The notes under the pieces were generated by a model that was given only the letters and a program-made list of their open reading frames with translations, did no database searches and had not been told where the DNA came from. Below, piece by piece: positions 50,631 to 61,639 of a stretch of DNA of 64,000 nt (the stretch's first letter is position 1; the number at the start of each line of letters is the position of its first letter). Source of the DNA: Torreya grandis (Eukaryota; Streptophyta; Pinopsida; Cupressales; Taxaceae); the NCBI GenBank assembly GCA_037957365.1, contig JARHVA010003261.1, forward strand, positions 1-64,000. Direction: 5' to 3'. A program made the position numbers and the translations under genes.

Positions 50631-52329
50631 CTTATTCATTCTCCATCTACCCCTCTTATATTGGAGGATGCTTTAACCATACCAGCACTGCTAGCCCCAC
50701 CTTCATCCTTCTTACTACCAATGGAGGACCCTACCTTTCTTGCTCCTCAACCTCTAATAGAAGGCACAATCATCCCTGCCCTCTACTCTCTTGAAGAGTC
50801 ACACTCTCCAATTTCTTCTCCACCAAGAGAAGAACTTGTCTCTTCACCTACTTCGATTGAAGATGATCCAATGATGGCTCTCTCTCACCTTTGTCCTGAG
50901 ATTGCCACATCTAACACATTCCCACTCTCACAACCACCCACATCTTCTAAAAAACCAAAGCCTCATCTAACATCTTCCAAACCATTCTCTCGATTGGTTG
51001 AGAACTTAGGATTTCTCCATTCAAGGAACTTAGAACATGAGGCATTATGGGATTGACTCAAAGCTCCTCACCTTACACATGCCACTTCATCTCGTGCTAT
51101 CAACCCTCCTATGACAAAATCTCCAAAAGTCTCCAACAAGGACTAGGCTTCTATTTCCAAATATTCAGAAGCTCAACAATCTACATTTGAACCTAAACCC
51201 TCACAAACATCTACCATATCAAAACTAATTAAATCCCTCGGTGTTCGCCCCATACCTAACCTCACTCACCCACAAGTGAAGGTAGATTTGAATCTCACCC
51301 CCCATAATAGTAGTCCTCAAACCAAACTAAATAAGGCTACTAAAACATGTCGGTGAACTCCTCCTCCACCATCATCATTGCCCTCTATTTTAGGCCCACA
51401 TCCTTCTACCTTAATAGGAGTGCTCCCTACTCCAACTCTTAACAAAAATAAGTTGCCTCCATTACTCCCTTTACCCACCACAAACCTACTTCCTCTAAAA
51501 AATTTGGCACCCCTCATAAAGAAAGTATCATCTACACGAGTGACCACCCCACCAATTCAAAAGGTGGTATGAAAGTCTCCCTCAACAAATCCCAAACAAA
51601 AGTCATCAACACCTAGTGCATCAACAAGCACAGACCCCTTAGTGGGTTCATATGCTTTGATACTGCGCTAACTATTGCAAACCTCTAGCATCTCTCTCCC
51701 ACCTATCAAAACCATTTCAACCTCTCATATCAAAACCATCTTGGTTCGATGACACTAAAATTTGCCTATATCATCGCACACCTACACATGACACTAAAAA
51801 TTGTTGTGCCCTTAAGGTTGCCATTTGCCAATACATGGAAAAAGACACCCTTCTTGTTGAGGATACTGTCAACAAATCTCTAACACTGTCTCATGTCTCT
51901 CAAACCTCTTCACCTCCATCAGAATCCCATCATCAGACTATGGTCCCTTTACCTCCGTCGCCCCCTCTATTCGATATTAACACCATCAATGTGGCCAATA
52001 GGTCACAAACTTTAAAGGATAAAGCAAAATAGAAGGCTTCTATTCCTTAGACCTACCAATTTGTCAAACCTGCTCAACCACCAAAACTCAAAATTTCTAT
52101 TCTGGGTACATCTCAACCCACTTCTTCGGAGGCAATCTATGATTCTATGGTGAAACAACTTCACCAAACTCCCGTGAAGATGACCTTATATGACCTCATT
52201 CAAAGCTCTCCACAACATCATCAAGCTTTAATCAAAGCCTTATAGGTAGTGGAGGTCTAACCTGAGGACCCCCAACCACTAGCTACCTTAGTTCAATCAT
52301 TACCCACCGTCGCCTCTATTACCTTTAGT
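50631..52329 (+). pseudogene. Element F gag C-terminal Pro/Ser-rich region with a second zinc knuckle
   Basis: A long Pro/Ser/Thr-rich stretch follows the repeats in the same frame (50631-51056) and continues with stops and shifts. A second knuckle of the same unusual type, CLYHRTPTHDTKNC, occurs at 51763-51804, again Cx2Hx4Hx4C. After it, VKMTLYDLIQSSPQHHQALIKAL (about 52178-52245, split by no stop) resembles the helical segment that precedes the protease in Tat elements. Two knuckles 1.6 kb apart suggest an internal duplication of the Gag tail or a second Gag-like unit. A single long Gag with a spacer is the alternative. Confidence 0.65.
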
Positions 52330-52665
52330 GATTCTGAAATTCCTACCTCCAACTTAGAAGATCAGGATGCTACCCTTTTCATCACAGCCTACATTGATCA
52401 AACTCACGTTAAGCAAGTTATGATTGATGGGGTCACTAGCATCAATATCATTTCCACCCATGCCTATGACCAATTAGCCCTCCCAAAGAATTATATGTCA
52501 AAGACTGATGCAATTCTTTGATCTTTTAATGACACCACCACCACCACCATTGGCACTATCATCTTACATATTCATGTTGGTCCACGAACAGTCCCAGAGC
52601 TCTTCTACATCATCAAGAGAGAGTTTTAATACAACATGTTATTAGGATGACCTTGGATCCGTGCC
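52330..52665 (+). pseudogene. Element F aspartic protease
   Basis: ITFSDSEIPTSN is followed by LFITAYIDQTHVKQVMIDGVTSINIIS-like sequence: the active-site region is MIDGVTSINI at about 52420-52450, where Tat elements have V-L-(I/V)-D-G/N-G-S-(S/A)-(L/V)-N-I. The closing motif LLG-x-PWI is at 52638-52658 with a TGA where Arg is usual. Stops are present. It would process the polyprotein. Confidence 0.75.
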
Positions 52666-53717
52666 ATGGCCTGTTTCCCTTCTACATTACACCATTGTGT
52701 CAAATTTGAACATGACGGTCAAGTCCATGTCATTCCCACAGACCCATCCCATTTTAAGACATGCAACACAACTTATCAACCCAATGATGTTCTTATTCCT
52801 TTCAAGACATTGACCTAAACACCACCTCCACTTGCAGAAGCTTCAACAAGTATGCAAACGGCAGTTACACCTACACCACCTCTTCAAGTGACAAGAAAAG
52901 ACCCTATGGAAGATATCTTCCAATGTCTTTCACTTGGGGAGTATCATTTACTCACCTTGGACATGTTCCAGAATCTACAAGAGTATAGACAACTTCATCA
53001 CAATCTTAGCTATGACTATCACATCGGAATGGTCATCCCTTATGGTCCTCCCAATCTTCAAATAAATCTCATCTATGGAGGGCTAGATCAAGCTCCCACT
53101 GATGGGAATCCTCTCTCCTCACCTCAACTATTCACATCTGACTTCTCTTTTCTTGGTAACTCAAACTTTGCTCATACCTATCTTTATAGGTGTACATGGA
53201 AGGGCTTTGGCTTTGGGCACTACAAACAAGGCTCCCACTAGCCTGTCAAACCACCAAATGATGAGGCCATAAAGAATGCCAAGAAGCGACATGGCCTGAG
53301 TTTTGAAGAACCTACCAAAACTTCTAAAAACCCTCACCCCAAACCTATCATAGAATAATCACCTCCAAATTTGCCTATTCCCCCATCTTCACCTACAGAG
53401 TCGGTGGTTTCCATCCCTCCTAGTTTTTTTCCATAAACACCATTTGATTGGAACCCCTAACCTATCAACTAGGTGGGGTATCCAGGTTTCTCCCTCTCAT
53501 TTATCCAAACATGATAGATGATGAATCTGCTACCATCAACATTATCTAATGCATAGATGATGATGCCATTCTCACCTATATGGGTGCCGATGACTCTTTC
53601 ATTCAATGATCACTTCCTTCAGAAACACAAGTTATGTTAAATGAATCGACCATTGACATTAACCTTCCATCTTCTGATGTTCCTCATGTTTTAAAGATTG
53701 GTCAATCTTTAGATGCC
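52666..53717 (+). pseudogene. Element F protease-RT linker with a G-patch-like motif
   Basis: Open over 52852-53241 and rich in Pro and Leu. Near 53191-53240 it reads WKGFGFGHYKQGSH. Tat-type elements often carry a Gly-rich G-patch-like motif of the form G-x-G-L-G-x-x-x-Q-G between protease and RT, and this may be its remnant. After a stop the frame continues KKRHGLSFEEP and a Pro-rich tail. Confidence 0.5.
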
Positions 53718-54500
53718 TAGGAATAGATCGACTACACTAAATTCCTTTCAGACCATAGCAAAGCCTTTGCTTGGACCTATAGCGACATGCCTGGCATCAA
53801 CCCTAACATCATCCTTCATAACATCATCACAAACCCAGAGGCTAAGCCTGTCAGGCAAAAGCTTTGCAAGATGCATCCTCGAGTTGCACTCCTTGTCAAA
53901 GAGGAGCTTCAACGTCTTCTCTTCGTCTCCTTTATCCAACCCATTGATTATCAGCAATGGGTGTCAAATATCATCCTTATCACCAAGGCAACTAGGGGGA
54001 TCTGAATCTATACTGACTATCATGACCTTAACCTGGCTTGCCCAAAAGATGATTTTCCTCTACCCAACATCGACCAACTTGTTGATCTTATGGCTGGTCA
54101 TGAGATGCTATCACTCATGGATGGGTTTTCAAGATATAACCAAATCTTGATTGTGCCAAAAGATCAACACAAAACTACCTTCATCACCACATGGGGGACT
54201 TTTTGCTATAGGGTCATGCCTTTTGGTCTAAAGAATGTAGGCACCACATATCAACGTGCCATGACTTACATCTTTCATGATCTCCTCCACAAAATCATGG
54301 AAGACTATGTGGATGACCTACTAGGCAAATCTAAACTTTGTCATGACCATTTAATCATCCTTAAAATAATCTTCACTCGCCTTCTTCAATATAATGTTTG
54401 CCTTAACCCCAAAAAATGCATCTTTGGGGTTCTCTCAGGGAAGCTTATGGGTTTCATCATTTTTCTTCATGGCATTGAGATTGATCCCGCTAAGATTTGA
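53718..54500 (+). pseudogene. Element F reverse transcriptase, catalytic residues retained
   Basis: Reads SKAFAWTYSDMPGINP, CKMHPRVALLVKEELQRLL, YTDYHDLNLACPKDDFPLPN, LMDGFSRYNQI, FCYRVMPFGLKNVGTTYQRA, YVDDLLGKS (54306-54317) and LNPKKCIFGVLSGKLMGFI. All three catalytic aspartates, in MDGFS and YVDD, are present. The readable frame shifts near 53780 and 54080 and has stops at about 54003 and 54498, so no full enzyme can be made. Family: Ty3/gypsy RT, Tat type. Confidence 0.88.
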
Positions 54501-55080
54501 GCAATACTTGAGATGCCACCACCTACCAATCTAAAGCAACTTCGCAGCCTGCAAGGAAAGCTTCAATCTATTCATCACTTCATCTTGCAACTTTGTAACC
54601 GATGTCAACCCTTTCATCACCTCCTCAAGAAGGACATCTCCTTTAATTGGGATAAGGATTGCCAAGAGGCTTTTAAAGCCCTTAAATGTTATCTCATCTC
54701 TCCACCAGTCCTTATTCCACCAAAAGATGACCAACCCTTCTACCTCTACATCTCAGCAACAAATCATTCCTTAGGTGCCATGGTCACACATCGAGATGAA
54801 CAACATCATGAGCAAGTAGTTTATTATATAAGCTAAACGCTCATTGATTATGAAACTTGGTATACTCATACCAAAAAACTCTGCTTGGCATTAGTCTTTG
54901 CCACTACCAAATTCTATCATTATCTTCTCAATCATAAAACCTATGTCATCACCCACACCAAACCTCTCAAGTACATGCATTCTAAGCCATACCAAAACCA
55001 ACGTATGGCTCATTGGCTCATGCTACTTGCTGAGTTCAACTTGGAATTCATCCAAAAAAAATCTATAAAGGGGCAAACAA
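54501..55080 (+). pseudogene. Element F native RNase H, active site lost
   Basis: MPPPTNLKQLRSLQGKLQ and WDKDCQEAFKALK lead into FYLYISATNHSLGAMV, YTHTKKLCLALVFA and VITHTKPLKYMHSKPYQ. Where an active gypsy RNase H has acidic residues (the Asp of T-D-A-S, the Glu of E-K/E-L, and the Asp near T-D-H/A-D-P), this copy has A/S, K and K. One TAA stop lies at about 54834. Loss of the native site together with a second RNase H downstream is a known trait of the Tat group. Confidence 0.8.
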
Positions 55081-55184
55081 TCACTGACCAATTAGCGGAT
55101 GCCCCTCTACTTGACAACCAACCTTCTCACTGTGAATTCTCTGATGAATCTATCACCACACTTTCCACTGATGACATTTTCTAT

Positions 55185-55556
55185 CAAATGACAATGTTCT
55201 TCGACGGATCCAAATGTCAACTTAGTGGAGGTGCAGGGGTCATTCTCATCCCACACAAGGGTGAGCCCATGCCCCTATCTTTCAAACTTGACTTTGAATG
55301 TACCAATAATATGGCTGAATATGAAGCCTTAATTTTAGGACTTCAAACTGCCCTTTCTTTAGGCATCAAGACCATCAACATCTTTGATGACTCACAACTA
55401 GTCATCAATCAAATCAATGGTTCATATCTTTATAAAAACAAAGTTTTACAAAGGTACAAACACCGTGTTGACACCCTACTAAAATATTTCAACCATTACC
55501 TCTTACAAACTGTTCCTTGATCTACGAATAAGTTTGTTGATACCATGGCTTCTCTC
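55185..55556 (+). pseudogene. Element F archaeal-type RNase H, catalytic residues present
   Basis: MFFDGSKCQLSGGAGVIL (Asp at about 55202), FECTNNMAEYEALILGLQ (Glu), INIFDDSQLVINQINGS (Asp) and, after a stop at 55518, NKFVDTMASL (last Asp). All four acidic positions of the D-E-D-D site are visible. It would degrade the RNA strand or help strand transfer. It lies between the native RNase H and integrase, the order usual for Ogre/Retand-like Tat elements, unlike element E. Confidence 0.85.
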
Positions 55557-55679
55557 ACCTCACATATTCCATCTTCATCATCTTCATCAAGAATTTATGT
55601 CATGGTGTATCGTGTGGCATTGCTTTCATATATTTCCACTAACATCAACCTCGTCAACACCATTGCCTCTAGTCCACAG

Positions 55680-56945
55680 GATGTTTGGTATAAACAACTT
55701 GTGGACTACTTAACCTATTCTATTATCCCTTTTGATCTCTCTAGCAATGCGCAACAAGCTTTTATCAAAAGCACCGCTCGATATACCATGCTAGGGGGTA
55801 TTCTCTACAAAAGAGGTTTTGATGGCCTCTTTCTTCGATGTCTAACCTCTACTGAAACTTCTCATGCCATTAAACAAGTCCATGACGGGATTTGTGGTAG
55901 ACATTTCAGTGGTAACTCGATTGCCAAGTGCATCCTTCATTTGGGCTATTATTGGCCTACTCTTCATCAAGACTACAGTGACTATGTTCGGCATTGCATC
56001 AAATGCCAGCAACACGCTAACTTACTTCACATCCCTAGCCACGCTCTACAAGTTGCTAAGGATTTTTGGCCCTTTTCATAATGGGGCTTAGATCTAATCG
56101 GTGAGATTAACCCTCATTCATCTCTTTGACATCAATCTATTATCACCACAGCTAAATACTTCATTAAATGGGTGGAAGCTATTCCTCTCGTCTCCACTAA
56201 AGCTGATAAAATTGTCAACTTCATTAACACCCACATCATCTATCATTTCAATATACTCCATAAGATCATCACCAATAATGACAAATCTTTCAAAAACAAA
56301 ACTGTCCAGAAACTTTGTGACTCATTTGGCATCAAGCTCAGCTTCTCCTCACCTTACTACCCATAAGCAAATGGGCAGGCCGAGGCTTCCAAAAAAATCT
56401 TAACCAAAATCCTAATGAAGGTGGTCAACGATACTGGAAGGGATTGGCACATTCACATTCCCTTTGCTTTGTGGGCCTACTGCACTAGCATTTGAACCCC
56501 TATGGGTGCTACACCTTTCTCTTTAGTGTATATAATAGAGGGTGTCCTACCTCTTAAAGTACAAATACCTTCTTTGCACATCTCTTTTCACGACATTCTT
56601 TCTAATGATGACTTTCATCACGATTGATTAGCTCAACTTGAGTTACTTGACGAACGTCATCTTGCTGCCCTTAACCATCTCCATATCTATCAAAATCGTA
56701 TCAAATGTGCCTATAAAAAAAATCTGAGAGAACAAAATTTCAAAATTGGGGATCTCATCCTTAAAGAAAACCAACACGTGACCAACATGGAAAGAAGTAA
56801 ACGAGGCAAGTTTGCTCTTAATTGGCTCAGACCTTACATCATAACGCAAAAGTATGGATCAGGGACTTATCATCTATCTTCTCTCGAAGGATGGCTAAAA
56901 ATTGAGCCCCTTCATGCCTTGCATATGCGACCATTCTACTGTTAA
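55680..56945 (+). pseudogene. Element F integrase
   Basis: The HHCC finger is intact: VHDGICGRHFSG, GYYWPTLHQDYSDYV and CIKCQQ (55995-56012). Core motifs are WGLDLIG (first Asp, about 56083-56102), IITNNDKSF (about 56265-56290, where T-D-N-G is usual, so the second Asp is Asn) and GQAEASKK (Glu, about 56371-56394). The C-terminal part reads NFKIGDLILKE, GKFALNWLRPYII and LHALHMRPFYC before TAA at 56943. No chromodomain. Stops near 56080, 56128 and 56364 and the changed Asp make it inactive. Confidence 0.85.
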
Positions 56946-58189
56946 TCAAGTACTCATTCACTTGATATTTAATTTGAGCTCATCCCTTGAGAAATCTTTG
57001 TCATTTTAATCCTCATTCCTTTCAACATTGTTCCCCTAAACAAACACTATGTAACCCTTTTATAAAGTATGAATGCTTTATCCTAATAAAAGGGAGCCCT
57101 TAAACTTCTATAGTCTTGTCCATGACTACAAATTCTGTCAAAAATAAATTGGGATGTCAAACAAAATATCCAAAGATCATAAACTCTAAATGCAGACTGC
57201 TCCCTTGAAGGACAACTACATCATCATTGTTGTAGCTAATAGACTACTCCCTTGAAGGACAACTATTCAAAGCCCTCAAAAACATATAAATCAAAAATAT
57301 AGACCAATCCCTCGAAGGATGTCTATGCCTAAAAATATTGCTAAAAATAGCACTCTCTCAGAAGCTTCCCACATTGATCAGCTTCACATATGACCACAAA
57401 AGAAAACAACATCCCTACGTAGACTTCTCACATTGACCAGTCTACCAAAAAAAAATTAAGTCATGGACTTGACCTATAGTCATTCTCAGGGTCTCCTATA
57501 AAAAAGGGCAAAGTTATCCCTACGAAAAAGGGTTACCCTATCCTAACATATCACATCACCTATTACCCTAACATACTCAAGGGATTTTGAGCTCATTTAA
57601 TGCCAAAGTGATTCGATTAATTCTCTAAACCAACCAATGGTCAATGATGTAATGCATAAATGGGGCTTTTGTTTCCAAAAAACTCCCTACCTATGCTATC
57701 ATTATGGTCCTTGTCAATGAAAGAGCAACACGCCTTTTACTTCTTACCTGACTTCGTCACATGCCAATCACATAACAACCAATCACATATTTTCATAACC
57801 ATTAACATTATCATATACCAACCACATTAGTTTCTATGGAAAACAATACACATGAAAACTAACAACCAAACACAAACCAATGTTATAACATACATCATTA
57901 CACAATAATGGAAAAAGCTGTAACATAATCATCATTAACATCATCATAACATAATCATTCATTGACATCATCATAAACATCATCACATTAAGCATATATC
58001 ATTAAAACATATGAGAAATGCTAAAAACATTAACATCCATCACAGCCATAACACATCAATAATCCAATTAAAATCTCATCATATATATATCTGTACATCA
58101 AAGTTTACAATAGTACAACATCTATCTCTCTCTCTCAAAACCATGTACATCTTACATCAATAGCTTGTAGGCTAGTATATACATAATGA
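56946..58189. other. Spacer with degenerate repeats between integrase and the antisense gene
   Basis: No frame. Three related words, AGACTGCTCCCTTGAAGGAC, AGACTACTCCCTTGAAGGAC and AGACCAATCCCTCGAAGGAT, start at 57194, 57241 and 57301. A second pair, CACATTGATCAGCTTCAC and CACATTGACCAGTCTACC, follows near 57371 and 57431. The part 57770-58120 is rich in CATCAT/AACATCAT words. Confidence 0.6.
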
Positions 58190-60118
58190 TAAAAAAGGCC
58201 TCAAGGCTGTGGCTATGGTGGTGGTGGCCATGGCTGTGACGATGCTATATCATCTCCACCCTCTGATCGCCACTGTCTGTGAGAACCCAAAGTAGTCACA
58301 CGTGACATAGATCTCTATCGGCTCTGCTTAGCTCTCATCTCTGAATACTGCTATATCTGAGGGAACCCCCTAATAGCCCCCTCATAATATGCAATCTCAT
58401 TTAGAGCAATATTGTACCTAGATATAGGTACAGTCTGTAGTGGACCCATCAATCTTGCCACCGTGCCCTGCACTGAACCTTATGGTTATGACTGAGCTGG
58501 CTACAGTGATGCTGACTGAGTTGGCTCCTATATTGACTGCTGTGGTGGATGCTAAATAGGGCCCTACCCTCCAAAAACCTACCCTACCAAAACTTGTGCC
58601 TAGGTTGTGGCCAATTACCCTTATAAAATGGTAACTTGCCCTGTCAAGGCAACCACCTGGCCTGTCAAAACTGTGACCTAACCCTATAATCATGTGACTT
58701 GGCCCTACAAAATGGTGGCCTACCCTCATGCTGCATCCCTCTCCTAGATGGCTACATCCCTCTCCTATCTCATAGTGTCCCTATCCTTAGTAACTACCTA
58801 CAGATCAAGTTGTGGTCCTCTCTGAACCCTTGTGTACTGTCCCACCCACCAAGTTGAGTAGGCCTCTATGCATCTTGGATCTACTATACCAGGTCCTGTA
58901 GGTAGCTCCTCAAAATTTGGCTACTCTGTCTCCTCTGGTAGTGGGAGTGGTGCCTCTATATCATCTTGCCTATATACAGGGAAGGTAGGAGGCACATCTT
59001 GTAGCAGCCCATACTAGTACCACACTCGCTCCACTGGCACTCTCTCGAGCTCACCATCTCATCTGCCCCTCACCCACCTGAGACTCTAGACCCCCACAAG
59101 CTGCTCTACCTAGAATCTGAAGGCCAGGTATATCAGGTATGATCTCCAAATGATATCTATAGGAATAAGGGCCTCTAATAACCCCTATAGTAGTTGATAT
59201 CTCTGACTACTCTATCCACCCACATCTGTGCCATGACCTCCCTCCATTGCTTGAAACCAACTCTGAAGCCAGCCTTGATAACAACTAGCAGGTTGAGAGG
59301 TTGTGTGACCATGATGTGCTTATATGCCTAGTAGTGTAGAAGGTGGCCTATGCATAAACTATACCACCACCATCAGCTAATCCCCCACAGCTCTTTGTAC
59401 AGCTGTACCAAAAATATGGGCACTTAGGCAAACACCGTCTGCTACTCTAGCATCTCCATCAAAACTCTAGTCATAGTGACTAGGAATCTCCCTCCCTCTG
59501 CATCTAGGAGTGTGTACACTGTGATCTCGATCATCATCAGGATGTCCAACTGATGTGCATCCTCATCTACCACATACAAGGGCTCGTATGCAAAGCTGGT
59601 TGAATGGTAAGTCACCTCAGCAACATGCTCACCAAATAGCATCACCATCTGGATATCATGCACCTCTCTCGAGCACACATATAATTCTACCCCATGTACT
59701 GATAATCACAAAATCTAGTACACATCTTCAACTTTCACTGTCAGCTCTCCTATCGGTAGGTGAAAGGTGTTGGTGGAGTGATCCCACCGCTCGATCAACA
59801 CCACCATAAGACTAACATCCCTCACTACTCAGTAGTAGCACCGTAGCCTACCTAGCCCCACTGCAGTCATGTGGGTCTACTCCTCTCCAATAATCTCATG
59901 ATGCATCTGCATCAATAATGTCAAGAGATAATCCCACAACATTAGTGTCTGCCTCACTTGCATCTAATCAAAATCATAACCACGTTAACAATTTGACTAT
60001 CAACCTCTGTGATCACTCTTCCCTTTTGGGAGAACTACATCGGCCTAAGACCCTTAAAATAGGGGCTATGTAAGTAGCACTCAGTTAACATGGGGTCTTC
60101 TAAGGTTAGCTCAACCAT
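58190..60118 (-). pseudogene. Antisense plant mobile domain (PMD) gene carried by element F
   Basis: The minus strand from ATG at 60118 reads MVELTLEDPMLTECYL. After a frame change it continues WDYLLTLLMQMHHEIIG, MTAVGLGRLRCYY and VSLMVVLIERWDHSTNTFHL (about 59810-59755), then PIGELTVKVEDVY with L.VHG. The E-R-W...T-x-T-F-H-L-P-x-G-E-x-T-x-x-x-E-D-V core is the signature of the plant mobile domain (aminotransferase-like, PF10536), known from Arabidopsis MAIN/MAIL1 and from transposons. Further on come LYKELWGIS, AYKHIMVTQP and FKQWREVMAQMW, also as expected for the family. A tail of ten heptad repeats (58573-58782) and a Pro-rich end (QPWPPPP) finish it near 58190. Stops and one or more frameshifts break it. 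Its role in the element is unknown. PMD proteins in plants act in transposon silencing and gene expression. Confidence 0.8.
58573..58782 (-). repeat. Ten 21 bp tandem repeats coding for heptads
   Basis: On the minus strand ten consecutive 21 base units run from 58782 to 58573, for example AGGGACACTATGAGATAGGAG, and GTCACAGTTTTGACAGGCCAG near the middle. The protein reads as heptads R-D-x-x-x-x-E, then V-T-x-L-T-G-Q. Several units hold stops where Gln or Arg would be. The spacing suggests a coiled-coil tail for the PMD protein. Confidence 0.8.
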
Positions 60119-61639
60119 TTTCCCATTCATCTACCTAATTGACCATCTACCTACACCTATAAGCCTATCCCTACACCCGATAAGCTCTTGGCATGACTTT
60201 GGCCCTTTGACTTGTCAATTTTCAAAACCTTTTTAGACCTAACAGCCACCGACATCAGTTAGTGTGTTGACATCAACACTTATCTAATCGACATCGATAT
60301 TTACCTAACCAATGTTGGTAGTTAAGTGACCGACGTCAGTCACTGGTCAACTGACATCGATAGACCCACCAACATCGACGACTGGTTTGGCCCTAGGGCT
60401 AAACGAGGTGAGCCCTAAAAATTAGGGCTTCCCCATTTTAACCCATTTCCTACCCAAAACCTTCCTAAATCTACCTAAATTGACCTATCTAGCCTACCCA
60501 TCCTTCTAACTACCCCTCCCCCTCAATTTCTAATTAAAAACATTAAAAATTCAAAAATTAAATCAAATTCAAAAATAATGTCAAAACTCAAATTCAACCC
60601 TCCTACCTCATCCCATCACTGCCACCGTGGTGGAATGATTGGTGCCATTGGTGGTGGTCCTCCCATGGGGCCTCCTCTACCCTCTGCCATCTCCTCTACC
60701 TTGTTTTCTCACCAACCCCCCTGGTGGCCCATAACCACCTCTACAACCTCCAATCACGCTCCACTTCCCTCACTCTCTCCACCAATAGCAATCTAACACC
60801 TCACACGGTTGCTACAGTGAACCATAAGTCACTATCACACTATAAAATTTAGAGCTCACTTTTTTCACTTTGTCACAAATCACAAATGACTTTTGGTGGG
60901 CTACCAATCTAGTTTTGTCAGGTTTGGCAGGCCATCGACGTCGACAAAAATGTGCCCTAGGCCACCGACATTGATTGAGTTCTAGCAACGTCGGCCACTT
61001 TTGACACTGACATCAATTTTATGACTGACATCAGTGGCCTTAAAACATCAGTCTTCTTTCAAAATGACCAAAATCATGCCCACAACAACCAGCCCTCATA
61101 GTAGAAGTCATCTTAGCCTCCTCCTGGGGCACACTTGAGATCACTTTTATCTCTGCCTGACTCGACACAAGACATTAGAGGTTGCGATTATCTCCTCAGA
61201 CCATGACCACTTTCAAGACAACTCTACCTTGGTTGTTTTGATTGCATATATGATACCTCATGAATAGTTAGCAAATTTTCCACGACCATCACAAGTATCA
61301 GATCATTCTCCAATTGATCTCCATTACTTGTGACTTTTTCATGTTATTCAGGAGCACTTCTTGAGCCTGAGATACTTGGAACAGGATGACCATTATAGCT
61401 ACAACTTAGATCATTTAACCCAATCAGCTACGACTAAATTCTAGGGACTGGTTATCTCAATTTTAGCACTCCTTGACCTTTGACTGTGACAATTTGACCT
61501 ACCTATTGCGTGAAGTGGTATCCATGCAATCTCAACTTTTACAGAGTTTACACTCCAACTTCACTATTTCCATCCACTATCTATCAAATCGGCACCTGAT
61601 ATCAAGTTACCTTCCCTCGACTCCCACTTTGAGGGGGAA
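60119..61639. other. Region between the antisense gene and the 3' LTR of element F
   Basis: No convincing frame. As the upstream side of the antisense gene it may have held its promoter. It contains GACGTC/GACATC clusters (60251-60383 and about 60934-61040), a GC-rich patch at 60600-60790, and inverted repeats such as AGCCCTAA (60411-60418) with TTAGGGCT (60422-60429). Confidence 0.5.
60251..60383. promoter_or_regulatory. Phased GACATC/GACGTC cluster upstream of the antisense gene
   Basis: Words of the form GACATC, GACGTC or one-change variants start at 60251, 60269, 60290, 60311, 60332, 60353, 60371 and 60378. The first seven are spaced 18, 21, 21, 21, 21 and 18 bp. It lies 133-265 bp upstream of the antisense ATG. 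Possible bZIP-type sites or a decayed CpG-rich tandem repeat. Confidence 0.5.

Noticed and set aside
50384..50794. Alternative plus-strand frame of 136 codons through the 36 bp repeats
   Set aside because: It is the out-of-phase reading of the Gag repeats. The Gag phase continues into known Gag sequence on the upstream side.
60578..60796. Gly/Pro-rich plus-strand frame near the 3' LTR of element F
   Set aside because: Compositional (CCACC/GGTGG-rich) and without family features. An env-like gene was considered, but no signal peptide or transmembrane segment is visible.
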